This document shows positions 17,760-27,439 of a stretch of 64,000 nt of DNA, one piece after another. The notes below the pieces were generated by a model. The model saw nothing but the letters and a program-made list of their open reading frames with translations. It did not search any database and was not told the DNA's origin. Position numbers and translations under genes: made by a program. Within the stretch, counting starts at the first letter, position 1. Every line of letters begins with the position of its first letter. Source of the stretch: Streptomyces sp. ICBB 8177 (GTDB lineage: Bacteria > Actinomycetota > Actinomycetes > Streptomycetales > Streptomycetaceae). The stretch is taken from assembly GCF_003144095.1 (NCBI RefSeq), contig NZ_NSKH01000018.1, forward strand, positions 1,593,780-1,657,779, read 5' to 3'.

Positions 17760-17792
17760 ACCGTACGGACCCATGGTGAACGGGAGGTGAAC
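17760..17792 (-). promoter_or_regulatory. PHO box (PhoP site) and -10 of the phosphate transporter
   Basis: On the minus strand two exact direct repeats GTTCACC lie at 17792-17786 and 17781-17775, giving the 11-bp period of the streptomycete PHO box. Nine bases downstream is TACGGT (17765-17760), a fair -10, so the box occupies the -35 position as expected for PhoP activation. A further inverted repeat ATCGTT-TG-AACGAT at 17733-17746 lies in the untranslated leader. Confidence 0.85.
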
Positions 17793-17910
17793 TGGCCGCG
17801 ACCTCCGGGTGCGAGGGGTCGGGAACCGGCCGCACGACCCTCGCGGACCCGCCTGCCCCGGGCCTCGCGGACCGCCGGGTGTGATGCGTCACTCCCGCCG
17901 GGGCGCCCGC

Positions 17911-19302
17911 TCAGGCCCTGCCCGACACCCGGTCCGCCGCCCGCGCCACCGGGTCCGTCCGGGCGCTGTAGGTGTCCAGTTCGCGGCGGTCGGCCAGGCG
18001 GTACGCGGCGTACAGGCCGTGGACGCCCAGCCAGCGCAGCGGCTCCGGCTCCCAGCGCCGCACCCGGTGGCCCACCCACGGCAGCGCCGTCAGCTCCGTC
18101 GGCCCGGCCTGCCCGGAGTCCAGTCGCACCAGGTCCCGCAGCGTGCGTGCCGCCAGGTTGGCGGTCGCCACGCCGCTGCCCACGTAGCCGCCGGCCCAGC
18201 CGAGGCCCGTCGCCCGGTCCAGCTCGACACTGGCGCACCAGTCGCGCGGCACGCCCAGCACCCCCGACCAGGCGTGGTCGATCGCCACGCCCGCGGTCGC
18301 CGGGAAGAACCGCACCAGGATCTCCCGCAGCGCCTCGACGGTGGCCGCCTGCGTGCGCCCGTCGTTGTCGGTGCGCGAGCCGAAGCGGTACGGCACCCCG
18401 CGCCCGCCCAGCGCGATCCGGTCGTCGGCGGTGCGCTGCGCGTACATGTAGGCGTGCGCCATGTCGCCCAGCGTCTCGCGGCCCTGCCAGCCGATGGTCT
18501 CCCAGACCTCCTTCGGCAGCGGCTCGGTGGCGATCATGGAGGAGTTCATCGGCAGCCAGGACCGCTTCTGGCCCTTCAGCGCCGCCGTGAACCCCTCGGT
18601 GCAGCGCAGCACGTACGGCGCCCGCACCGTCCCGTACGGCGTGACCGCGTGCTTGGGCCGGATCTCGGTGACCGGGGTCGACTCGTGGATCACCACCCCC
18701 AGTTCCTCCACCGCCCGGGCCAGCCCCTGCACCAGCTTCACCGGGTGGATCCGTGCGCCGTGCGGGGTCCAGGAGCCGCCGACCGTGCCCGCCACCCGGA
18801 TCCGCTCGGCCGTCTCGCGCGCCCCCAGCAGCAGCCGGTCGCTCTCCCCGAACGCCGCCTCCGCCTCGTGGAACGCCTTCAGCCTGCCCAACTGCGCCGG
18901 TGTGTAGGCGACTTCGAGCACCCCGCCCTTGTGGACATCGGCGTCGACGCCCTCTTCCTCCGTGACCCGGATCACCTCGTCCACGGTGTCGTTCATCGCC
19001 CGCTGGAGGGCGACCGCCGCCTCGTGGCCGTGCAGCTTCGCGTAGCGGTCGCGGCCCGCGATGCCGTTGTAGAGCCAGCCGCCGTTGCGCCCGGATGCGC
19101 CGTAACCGCAGAACTTCCGCTCCAGCACGGTGATCCGCAGGAACGGCACCGCCTTCTTCAGGTAGTACGCCGTCCACAGCCCGGTGTAGCCGCCGCCGAC
19201 CACGCACACGTCGGCCGTCGTGTCCCCGGGCAGCGGCTCGCGCGGCACGGGGATGCCGGTGTCCGCGTACCAGAAGGAGATGCCGCCGTTGACGGTCGTC
19301 AT
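17911..19302 (-). CDS. FAD-dependent amine/amino-acid oxidoreductase
   Basis: A 463-residue DAO-family flavoprotein. The dinucleotide fold GGGYTG is at 36-41 and is followed by the ATG motif region CGYGASGRNGGWLYNG. The length and GRNGGW pattern resemble gamma-glutamylputrescine oxidases and related deaminating oxidases, but the substrate is not determined. ATG 19302 has an AGGGG ribosome site and opens with the conserved SFWY segment; an in-frame extension to 19392 lacks both. Upstream is an 18-bp perfect palindrome. The gene is divergent from a class II aldolase. Confidence 0.85.
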   Translation of the reverse strand: MTTVNGGISFWYADTGIPVPREPLPGDTTADVCVVGGGYTGLWTAYYLKKAVPFLRITVLERKFCGYGASGRNGGWLYNGIAGRDRYAKLHGHEAAVALQRAMNDTVDEVIRVTEEEGVDADVHKGGVLEVAYTPAQLGRLKAFHEAEAAFGESDRLLLGARETAERIRVAGTVGGSWTPHGARIHPVKLVQGLARAVEELGVVIHESTPVTEIRPKHAVTPYGTVRAPYVLRCTEGFTAALKGQKRSWLPMNSSMIATEPLPKEVWETIGWQGRETLGDMAHAYMYAQRTADDRIALGGRGVPYRFGSRTDNDGRTQAATVEALREILVRFFPATAGVAIDHAWSGVLGVPRDWCASVELDRATGLGWAGGYVGSGVATANLAARTLRDLVRLDSGQAGPTELTALPWVGHRVRRWEPEPLRWLGVHGLYAAYRLADRRELDTYSARTDPVARAADRVSGRA

Positions 19303-19326
19303 GGGATGCCCCTGCGTCGAGTCGCG

Positions 19327-19344
19327 ACCGGTGCGCGCACCGGT
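19327..19344. promoter_or_regulatory. 18-bp perfect palindrome before the FAD oxidoreductase
   Basis: ACCGGTGCGCGCACCGGT is a perfect palindrome 24 bp upstream of the oxidoreductase start and about 115 bp from the divergent aldolase gene. Its position is suitable for an operator. No regulator gene is adjacent. Confidence 0.5.
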
Positions 19345-19458
19345 GAAGCTGCTGGTGGGCGGGACGTTACTGCCCTGCCGCGGGCCCGGCAACGGTCAAC
19401 CTGTCAGGATCCGGCGCCGATCCGGACACCGCCGCAGGGGGCGGCTAGAGTGCGGCGG

Positions 19459-20142
19459 GTGACGGACGAGACGCCGGACGCAGCGGGCTCGCGCGACGAG
19501 GAGGCCGAGCTGCGCCGCACCTGGGACGAACTGGTGAGGACCGCCCGGCGGACCACCGAGGACGGGCTGGTGGCCGGCACCTCCGGCAACGTCTCCGCCC
19601 GGGTCGGCGACCTGGTCCTGGTCACCCCGACCGGCGTCCCCTACGACCGGCTCGGCCCGGACGACCTGCTCGCCGTCGACCTGGACGGCCGGACCCGCGC
19701 CGGCCGGCTGCGCCCCACCAGCGAACTGCCGCTCCACCTGGCGGTCTACCGCGCCACCGGCGCCCGCGCCGTCGTGCACACCCACGCCCCGCACGCCACC
19801 GCCGTCTCCACCCTCGTCACCGAACTGCCCGCCGTCCACTACATGTGCGCCGCGCTCGGCGGGCCGGTCCGGGTCGCCGAGTACGCCACGTACGGCACCG
19901 AAGAGCTGGCCCGCGCGGTGCTGACCGCGCTGCGCGACCGCACCGGGTGCCTGATGCGCAACCACGGCACCCTGGTGCACGCCTCCACCCTGCGCCGCGC
20001 CTTCGACGACACCGCGCAGTTGGAGTGGATGTGCCGCGTCTGGCTGCTGGCCTCCGCCGCGGGCACGCCCGCGCTGCTGCCGCCAGGGGAGATCGACCGC
20101 GTCGCCGAGCGGCTGCGCGGCTACGGCCAGCCCGGGGCCTGA
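19459..20142 (+). CDS. class II aldolase/adducin-family protein
   Basis: A 227-residue zinc aldolase of the fuculose-phosphate type. Substrate loop TSGNVS is at 41-46, the catalytic glutamate E89 in TSELPLH, and zinc ligands H107 and H109 (VHTHAPH) with H169 (RNHGTL). It probably cleaves or epimerises a sugar phosphate; the precise substrate is not clear. The GTG start is very likely leaderless: TAGAGT at 19446-19451 is exactly seven bases away. A hairpin GGGGCC/GGCCCC surrounds the stop codon. Confidence 0.87.
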   Translation: MTDETPDAAGSRDEEAELRRTWDELVRTARRTTEDGLVAGTSGNVSARVGDLVLVTPTGVPYDRLGPDDLLAVDLDGRTRAGRLRPTSELPLHLAVYRATGARAVVHTHAPHATAVSTLVTELPAVHYMCAALGGPVRVAEYATYGTEELARAVLTALRDRTGCLMRNHGTLVHASTLRRAFDDTAQLEWMCRVWLLASAAGTPALLPPGEIDRVAERLRGYGQPGA

Positions 20143-20223
20143 CCGGGCCCCGCCGCGCCGTCCGCTCACCCGGCCGGGCCCGCCCACTGGTGTCCGCGGC
20201 CCGCGTCGCCGACACTGGGAGGG

Positions 20224-21342
20224 ATGCGCATCCGTGTAGCGGCCACCGTCGCCGCATCGTGTGTGGGTGCCGGCGCGGCCGCGGTGGCGGCGGGCCGGTA
20301 CGCGTCGGGCCTCGCGCTCAGGCCGCGCCCCGACGTCTCGCTCGACGGCTCCGGCGAGAGCCTCACCGTCCACGAGGTCACCGGCGACCGCGTCACCCTC
20401 ACCCGCTCCCTCGCCTCGGCCCGCCCCGGACTGCTGGGGCTGACCGGCGCCCACTGCCACGCGGCCGTCGGCGACGTCCTGGCCACCTCGCCCGACAGCG
20501 TCACCCGCCGCCTGGAGCGCGTGCAGTACGGCACCCTGGAGCCCGGGGCGCGGGTGCGGCTGACCCCGCAGGTGTACGCGGTCGACCCCCGCGAGGCGCT
20601 GGGGCTGGAGTACTCCGACGACCGCGTGGAGGGCGAACTCGGGCCGCTGCCCGCGTGGTTCGTCCCCGGCGCCCGCGCCACCTGGGTGATCGCCGTGCAC
20701 GGCCTGGGCACCACCAGGGAGCACCCGATGGCCGTGCTTCCCCTGCTGTACCGGCTCAAGTTCCCCGTGCTGCACGTCAGCTACCGCAACGACCCCGGCG
20801 CCCCCAAGTCGCCCGACGGCATCGGGCACCTCGGCGACACCGAATGGCGCGACGTGGACGCCGCCGTCCGGCACGCCGTGCGCTACGGGGCCGAGCACGT
20901 CGTCCTCTACGGCTGGTCGACCGGCGCCTCGATGGCGCTGCGGGTCGCCGACCACTCCCCGCTGCGCGAGAAGGTCAGCGGCCTGGTGCTGGACTCGCCG
21001 GTGCTCGACTGGCAGGCGGTGGTCCGCGCGGTGGCCCGCGACCGCGGCATGCCGCAGGCGCTGCTGCCGCTCGCCACCCGGGCCGCCGCGGGCCGCACCG
21101 GACTGCACGCCGAGCGGCTCACCGGCTCCGCCGACCCGGCCCGGCTGCGCCTGCCGGTCCTCCTCGCGCACGGTCCGGGCGACACCGTCTCGCCGTACCG
21201 CGCCAGCCTGGAGTTCGCCCGGCGCCGGCCGGATCTGGTCACCCTGCACACCGTGCCCGGCGCCGGGCACCAGGAGATGTGGAACGTCGCGCCGGAGGGG
21301 TACGAGGAGGCGCTGCGGCGCTTCCTCACCCCGCTGATGTGA
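20224..21342 (+). CDS. alpha/beta hydrolase
   Basis: A 372-residue protein with an N-terminal hydrophobic stretch (residues 4-24, a membrane anchor or signal) and a C-terminal alpha/beta hydrolase fold. The oxyanion segment is HGLGTTREH (159-167), the nucleophile S232 in GWSTGAS, and the later acid and histidine lie in HGPGDTVSPY and GAGHQEMW. The substrate is unknown. The start is close to the aldolase stop (81 bp), and GACACT seven bases before the ATG could be a weak -10. Confidence 0.85.
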   Translation: MRIRVAATVAASCVGAGAAAVAAGRYASGLALRPRPDVSLDGSGESLTVHEVTGDRVTLTRSLASARPGLLGLTGAHCHAAVGDVLATSPDSVTRRLERVQYGTLEPGARVRLTPQVYAVDPREALGLEYSDDRVEGELGPLPAWFVPGARATWVIAVHGLGTTREHPMAVLPLLYRLKFPVLHVSYRNDPGAPKSPDGIGHLGDTEWRDVDAAVRHAVRYGAEHVVLYGWSTGASMALRVADHSPLREKVSGLVLDSPVLDWQAVVRAVARDRGMPQALLPLATRAAAGRTGLHAERLTGSADPARLRLPVLLAHGPGDTVSPYRASLEFARRRPDLVTLHTVPGAGHQEMWNVAPEGYEEALRRFLTPLM

Positions 21343-21475
21343 GGCCGACGCGGGCGCGCCCCCGGTCGGCGGTACCGCCCGCGCGGCGAAGCGGAGCGCG
21401 TCGGGCGGTCCCGCGGCACGCGACCGGACGCACGCTCGTTTGGGAATCCGGGGGCTCACCCGTAAAACTTCTCCC

Positions 21476-22840
21476 GTGACGTCCCGTTCCCAGCGTGACA
21501 CCAGGCTCCGGTTGGTCGACCAAAAGCCGATCGCGGCTGTGCGCAGGGCCGCGTCGGCCCGCCGCACCGGGCCGCCCCGCCCGCCCGAGGGCACCCCCGG
21601 GTCCGCCGAACTCGCCGCCAGGGCGCGGGCGGTGCTCGCCGACGCGGTCCGTCTCGCCCGCTGGGCCGACGGCCGCGTCCGGCACCCCGCTGCGAACGGC
21701 GCCCTGCCCGCCGAGTTGCTCCAACAGGCCGCCGCCGCAACAAAGCTGACGGAGGATCAGGCCAGGGCGGCGTGGGACAGAGCACGGCTGGCCGGACTGG
21801 TCGAGCTGTACGACGGCATCGCCCGTCCCGGGTGGCGGCTGCGTGCCTGGGACCGCGACGACACCGCCGCGCTGCGCGGCTGGGTCGCCCTCTTCGACGC
21901 CTGGTCGCTGTGCCACCTCGCGCCCGCCGACGCCGACCCCTCGCTCGTCGCCGAGGTAATCGAGGCCGCCCCGCAACTGCTGTCGCTGCTCCACCTGTCC
22001 TCCGGCCCGGTGGCCGTGCCGGTGCTGCTGGACCTGCTGCGCCAGCGCGTCGCGGAACTGCGCACCGAACGCCACGAGCCGCCCGCCGACGACCGCGCGG
22101 GCACCGCCGACCCGCTGGCCGGGCTGCTGGGGTGGACGCTGGACGCGCTGGTCGCCGTCGGCGCGCTGCGGCCCAGGGCGGACGAGGGGGCCGACGTGGC
22201 ACTGACCGCGCTGGGCAACTGGGCGGTGTGGGTCAAGCTGGAGCAGATCTGCGTGGCCGCCCAGGGGCCGGCGGGCCACATCGAGCAGTCCGCCGAGGAC
22301 CTGCTGCGTGCCTGCGCCCAGTACTCGCCCGGCCCTGCCCGCGTCGAGTACAAGGCGTGGCTGGCCGCCCGCCCGGTCCGCGCGGCCGTCGGCGAACTCC
22401 TGGAGGTGGCCCGCGGTGACGACCCGCTGCTGCGCGGGCTGGCCTTCGAGGCCCTGCGCACGGTGGGCGCGCCCGCCGAGCCCGCGGTCCGCTCGGTGAC
22501 CGGGGAACCGGTCCTGCGGCCGTACGCGCTGCTGTGGCTCGCCGAACAGCAGGGCAGCGACCCGGACGAGCAGGCCGCGCTGCTGACCCGCGAGGAGGCC
22601 ACCTGGCTGTGGGTGGACACCGCCGCCGCGGTCGCCGACCACGGCGAGAGCCATCTGCTCGTCGGCCACCTGGAGACCGCCGTGCAGGACTCGCTGCCCA
22701 GCCTGCTGGACGAGGTGCGCGCCACCGGCCACCCGCGCACCGTCCAGGTCCTGGTGGCGCTGGCCTCCGCGCACCCCGACCCGGCGCTGGCCAAGGCCGT
22801 GCGGCGGGCGGCCTTCGAGGTGCACCGCGGCGGCGAGTGA
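21476..22840 (+). CDS. hypothetical protein
   Basis: About 454 residues from GTG 21476; an in-frame TTG at 21440 would add 12 residues. I do not recognise a family. It is almost entirely alpha-helical in character, rich in Leu, Ala, Arg and acidic residues, with no membrane segment. Repeated short helices in the C-terminal half (for example VLVALASAHPDPALAKAV) suggest HEAT- or TPR-like packing. It stands between a hydrolase and the ABC-F leader without close overlap to either. Confidence 0.7.
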   Translation: MTSRSQRDTRLRLVDQKPIAAVRRAASARRTGPPRPPEGTPGSAELAARARAVLADAVRLARWADGRVRHPAANGALPAELLQQAAAATKLTEDQARAAWDRARLAGLVELYDGIARPGWRLRAWDRDDTAALRGWVALFDAWSLCHLAPADADPSLVAEVIEAAPQLLSLLHLSSGPVAVPVLLDLLRQRVAELRTERHEPPADDRAGTADPLAGLLGWTLDALVAVGALRPRADEGADVALTALGNWAVWVKLEQICVAAQGPAGHIEQSAEDLLRACAQYSPGPARVEYKAWLAARPVRAAVGELLEVARGDDPLLRGLAFEALRTVGAPAEPAVRSVTGEPVLRPYALLWLAEQQGSDPDEQAALLTREEATWLWVDTAAAVADHGESHLLVGHLETAVQDSLPSLLDEVRATGHPRTVQVLVALASAHPDPALAKAVRRAAFEVHRGGE

Positions 22841-22900
22841 GGGGCGCCGGGCCCGGGCCGTACGGCCCCTGCGCGGGGAAAAGGGTTTGCCGGGCCCCGG

Positions 22901-22906
22901 TAGACT
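22901..22906 (+). promoter_or_regulatory. -10 element of the ABC-F leader transcript
   Basis: TAGACT, with seven bases (GCATCCC) to the ATG of the leader peptide at 22914, is the same arrangement seen at other leaderless starts here. No good -35 is visible (GAAAAG at 17-bp spacing), which is common in streptomycete promoters. Confidence 0.55.
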
Positions 22907-22913
22907 GCATCCC

Positions 22914-22937
22914 ATGGCAGTACTTCTCACGGATTAG
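22914..22937 (+). CDS. candidate leader peptide, 7 codons
   Basis: ATG GCA GTA CTT CTC ACG GAT TAG encodes MAVLLTD. Its ATG coincides with the expected transcription start of a TAGACT -10 box, so it would be translated as the first bases of a leaderless mRNA. It lies 90 bp before the ABC-F gene. The codon choice (GCA, GTA, CTT, GAT) is unlike the surrounding high-GC3 genes, which would fit slow decoding. ABC-F genes in streptomycetes are known to be controlled by ribosome-mediated attenuation, so a regulatory leader is plausible. Confidence 0.55.
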   Translation: MAVLLTD

Positions 22938-23004
22938 ACGGCGGCGAAGCGGGCCGGGCCCGCACACTCCGCGCCTCGCGCGCACCCCCTTCCAGTCCGC
23001 CGTC
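22937..23004 (+). promoter_or_regulatory. possible attenuator fold before the ABC-F gene
   Basis: GACGGCGG (22937-22944), starting at the last base of the leader stop codon, is complementary to CCGCCGTC (22997-23004). Inside lies a second stem GCGGG-CCGGG-CCCGC at about 22949-22963. A ribosome stalled on the seven-codon leader would cover the first arm. The downstream gene's ribosome site GGAG is at 23016-23019. Confidence 0.45.
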
Positions 23005-23027
23005 CACCATGCCCTGGAGTCCCTTCC

Positions 23028-24626
<1,599 letters not shown>

Positions 24627-24640
24627 CGCACCGCTCCGAC

Positions 24641-24716
24641 CGCTCCCGCCGGCCTGTGGCCCGGCCCCCGGAACCCGTAGTGGCGCCGGGGGCCGGGCCA
24701 CAGGACGGCGGGAGCG
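24641..24716. terminator. very long terminator hairpin after the ABC-F gene
   Basis: The outer stem CGCTCCCGCCG (24641-24651) / CGGCGGGAGCG (24706-24716) is 11 bp. The inner stem CCTGTGGCCCGGCCCCCGG (24653-24671) / its exact complement (24686-24704) is 19 bp. One mismatch separates them and the loop is 14 nt. Confidence 0.9.
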
Positions 24717-25074
24717 ATGGGCCGGTCCGTCAGCCTGATGGATCATTCGGCCGACGGTTGATCCGTCATCTGCGTGAGCCGGGCTGGTACCCGGGTTGAC
24801 GCGGGAGTGATTGTCGTCAAGTCGACTCACCGATCAGTGCCGACCGGCCCTGGCGGTCCTTACTCACCGTGATGACCAGCGCTTTCGCGAACACCCGGAC
24901 AGAGTCGCAGAAACGTCACAGCACGAAAACCGGGCGCGCGGTGTGCTTCGCCCCGCACCCCCGCTTCCGCACGCCGCCGATGTTGTTTCACAGGTCTTGT
25001 CGAATGGGTGGCCAGGAAGCACGGTAGGGGTGATCATGAGAGTCACAGAGCGCACTTCCCTGGAGGAGGCACGG
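24717..25074 (+). promoter_or_regulatory. gbn upstream region with GATC sites
   Basis: This 358-bp spacer has no gene. A plausible promoter is TTGTCG (24997-25002), 17 bases, CACGGT (25020-25025). GATC occurs at 24741, 24760, 24832 and 25032; the last lies at the predicted transcription start. The encoded protein is of a family described as binding GATC, so autoregulation is plausible. The ribosome site GGAGGAGG is at 25062-25069. Confidence 0.6.
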
Positions 25075-25296
25075 GTGGCCGAGACTCTGAAGAAGGGCAG
25101 CCGGGTGACCGGCTCCGCGCGCGAGAAGCTCGCGGCTGACCTCAAGAAGAAGTACGACTCCGGTGCGAGTATCCGGGCGCTGGCCGAGGAGACCGGCCGT
25201 TCCTACGGATTCGTCCACCGGATGCTCAGCGAGTCCGGCGTGACTCTGCGCGGTCGCGGCGGAGCGACACGGGGCAAGAAGGCGGCATCGGTCTGA
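25075..25296 (+). CDS. gbn: GATC-binding nucleoid-associated protein
   Basis: A 73-residue basic protein with a single helix-turn-helix: SIRALAEETGRSYGFVHRML near residues 28-47, flanked by Lys/Arg-rich ends (KKGSRVTG and GRGGATRGKKA). This matches the S. coelicolor SCO1839 product, described as the GATC-binding nucleoid protein Gbn, which influences development and antibiotic production. GTG 25075 has a perfect GGAGGAGG ribosome site five bases upstream; longer in-frame starts (24811, 25036) lack conservation of sequence character. Confidence 0.9.
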   Translation: MAETLKKGSRVTGSAREKLAADLKKKYDSGASIRALAEETGRSYGFVHRMLSESGVTLRGRGGATRGKKAASV

Positions 25297-25312
25297 CCTG
25301 ATCCCACCGGGC

Positions 25313-25333
25313 CCGGCGGCCCTCGCCCGCCGG
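25313..25333. terminator. hairpin after gbn
   Basis: CCGGCGG (25313-25319) / CCGCCGG (25327-25333) with a 7-nt loop, 16 bp after the gbn stop. Confidence 0.55.
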
Positions 25334-25491
25334 AGCGGAACGCGACACGCACGGCACGAGTGCCGTCGCGCACGGAAGGTGTGCGCGCGGACGCCCCCGC
25401 GTCGGGTACGCCCCGGCGCCGGGGCACGTCGGCCTCGTGGGTGCCCGTCCGATACGCCGTCGTCCGCCCCGGCGTGGACGCGATGCCCCGT

Positions 25492-25587
25492 GCCGCCGTG
25501 TGCGTGTGACGCATGCCCGTGGCCGCACCCCGACGGGCCGGGCTGCCGCCAGGTGCGTGGGCGCCCGCGCACACGGCGGCAGCCCGG
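25492..25587. promoter_or_regulatory. two mutually exclusive 13-bp pairings
   Basis: The gbn-to-hydratase spacer (25297-25681) contains three arms. GCCGCCGTGTGCG (25492-25504) is an exact complement of 25568-25580. CCGGGCTGCCGCC (25538-25550) is an exact complement of 25575-25587. The two partners share six bases, so only one stem can form at a time, a pattern typical of attenuators and switching RNAs. No ligand or leader ORF is evident. Confidence 0.4.
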
Positions 25588-25637
25588 ACGGGCACCCGGC
25601 CGGACGCCGTGGCGGCCGGGTGGTTACTGTTCGGTTC

Positions 25638-25653
25638 ATTACCGACCGGTAAT
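25638..25653. promoter_or_regulatory. palindromic operator before the enoyl-CoA hydratase
   Basis: ATTACCG-AC-CGGTAAT has perfect 7-bp arms. Its right arm contains GGTAAT, a possible -10, and it ends 28 bp before the start codon. The size and symmetry suit a TetR-type repressor. No regulator is adjacent. Confidence 0.55.
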
Positions 25654-25681
25654 CCCGCCTGTGCCCGCCCGGAGGTGCCCG

Positions 25682-26494
25682 ATGTCCGACCCCACCACCG
25701 CCACGTCCACCGGACCGCTGCTCGACCGGGACGGGGTGCGGCTCACCGTCGAGGACGGCGCGGTCGCCACCATCACCCTGTGCAACCCGGCCAAGCGCAA
25801 CGCCCAGTCGCCCGCGCTGTGGCGGGCCCTGACCGAGGCGGGCCGCCTGCTGCCGGGCGACGTGCGGATCGTGGTGCTGCGCGGCGAGGGCGTCTCGTTC
25901 TCCGCCGGGCTCGACCGGCAGGCGTTCACGCCCGAGGGCTTCGACGGCGAGCCGTCCTTCCTGGACATGGCCCGCGGCCCCGAGGCGGAACTCGACGCGA
26001 CGATCGCCGAGTACCAGGAGGCGTTCACCTGGTGGCGGCGGAACGACGTCATCAGCGTCGCGGCCGTCCAGGGCCACGCCATCGGTGCCGGATTCCAGCT
26101 CGCCCTCGCCTGCGACCTGCGGGTCTGCGCGGACGACGTGCAGTTCGCGATGCGCGAGACCAGCCTCGGCCTGGTGCCCGACCTGGCCGGGACCAAGCCG
26201 CTGACCGACCTGGTCGGCTACGCCCGCGCGCTGGAGATCTGCGCCACCGGCCGCTTCGTGCGCGCGCAGGAGGCCGAGCGCACCGGCCTGGCCAACCTCG
26301 TCGTCCCCGCCGCCGACCTCGACGCCGCCGTGCGCGACCTCACCGCCGCCCTGCTCGCCGCCCCGCGCGACGCCGTCGTGGAGACCAAGGCGCTGCTGCG
26401 CGAGGCTCCCACGCGCACGTACGAGGAGCAGCGCGTCGCCGAACGCGCCGCGCAGGGCCGCAGGCTGCGGGACCTGGCGGGCCTGGGGGAGTAG
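25682..26494 (+). CDS. enoyl-CoA hydratase/isomerase family protein
   Basis: A 270-residue crotonase-fold protein. The two oxyanion-hole segments are FSAGLD (near residue 77) and HAIGAGFQLALACDLR (near 136-151). A glutamate in the active-site helix (MRETSLGLVPDLAG) is present. It should act on an acyl-CoA in fatty-acid degradation or a related pathway; the exact substrate is unknown. ATG 25682 follows GGAGG by seven bases. It is transcribed alone, downstream of the palindromic operator. Confidence 0.88.
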   Translation: MSDPTTATSTGPLLDRDGVRLTVEDGAVATITLCNPAKRNAQSPALWRALTEAGRLLPGDVRIVVLRGEGVSFSAGLDRQAFTPEGFDGEPSFLDMARGPEAELDATIAEYQEAFTWWRRNDVISVAAVQGHAIGAGFQLALACDLRVCADDVQFAMRETSLGLVPDLAGTKPLTDLVGYARALEICATGRFVRAQEAERTGLANLVVPAADLDAAVRDLTAALLAAPRDAVVETKALLREAPTRTYEEQRVAERAAQGRRLRDLAGLGE

Positions 26495-26529
26495 CCCGAG
26501 CAGCCCGGCCGCCGCCCCGGCCCACTCGA

Positions 26530-27258
26530 TCAGGCCCGCACGTCCGTGATCACGACCGCGGTCGCCGTCCCGCCGAGGGCGGCGGCCGCGCCGCGCACCG
26601 CCCTCGCCACGTCCAGCGCGCGGTGGCCCCCGCGTACGACGACCTCCACCCGGGCCGGGTCCGCCGAGGCACGTGGGGCCGAGGCGACGGCGGCGACACC
26701 GGGGAGCGCGAGCAGGGCGGCGCGCAGCGGATCGCGGTCCCCGCGCGGCGGCACCGGCGCACCCGTGCCCGGCGCGACGACCGCCTCGGGCGCTTCGGCC
26801 TCCCCGCCCGCCGCGTCCCCCTCGTCCGTCTCGTCCTCCAGCAGCTCCTCGATCCGCAGGTCGATCGCCGCGACGGCCAGACCGACGTCCCGTCGGGCGC
26901 TCTCGGCCAGGGTCTCGCGGACCATCGCGGCCGTGTGCGGCAACGGCCGCGCCCAGGTCGCCGCGAACGCCGCCTCGATCCGCAGCGGCCCCGGTGGCAG
27001 CCCGCCCGGCGGCGGCGGGGGAGCGGGCGGGGGAGCGGGAACGGAACCGGGGCCGGGATCGCCCGGCGCGGGCCATTCCACCAGCCCGATCCGCACGTCC
27101 CCCGGCACCACGCCCGGCAGGTCCGCGAGCGCCGCGCGCAGCACCCGTACCGCCGCCCGCTCCGCGATCCACGCCGCGTCCGCCGCGTCGCCCAGCGGCA
27201 GCAGCCTGCCGAGGCCGATCCGCTCGCGCACCGCGCCGCCCGGGCCGTCCGTGGCCAT
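26530..27258 (-). CDS. hypothetical protein of the Asp23 locus
   Basis: A 242-residue protein I cannot assign to an enzyme family. The N-terminal 65 residues form a helix-strand unit, residues 68-95 are proline-rich, and the rest alternates acidic and Ala/Arg-rich segments ending in a beta-strand-rich tail (TATAVVITDVRA). It is sometimes catalogued as a P10-like family in streptomycetes. It is divergent from the first Asp23/Gls24 gene, with the shared promoter in between, so it probably belongs to the same envelope-stress module. Confidence 0.75.
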   Translation of the reverse strand: MATDGPGGAVRERIGLGRLLPLGDAADAAWIAERAAVRVLRAALADLPGVVPGDVRIGLVEWPAPGDPGPGSVPAPPPAPPPPPGGLPPGPLRIEAAFAATWARPLPHTAAMVRETLAESARRDVGLAVAAIDLRIEELLEDETDEGDAAGGEAEAPEAVVAPGTGAPVPPRGDRDPLRAALLALPGVAAVASAPRASADPARVEVVVRGGHRALDVARAVRGAAAALGGTATAVVITDVRA

Positions 27259-27439
27259 CGTCGCCTCCCTCGTCCGCTCCCGCCCGACCTCCCCATCCTG
27301 CCCCCGCGGCGCCGGCCGGACCGCGCCATCACCTGGTCGGGGGCGCCGGTCCCGCTAACCCGGCGCGGAGCCGGGTAGGCGTGCATAGGCTGGGTGGGAC
27401 GCCTGAGCACGGCCGGACCGACCGGAAGGACGACTGGCG

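Noticed and set aside
17809..19458. Long upstream extension of the class II aldolase frame
   Set aside because: It is antisense to the FAD oxidoreductase; GTG 19459 with its -10 box and the family start are much better.
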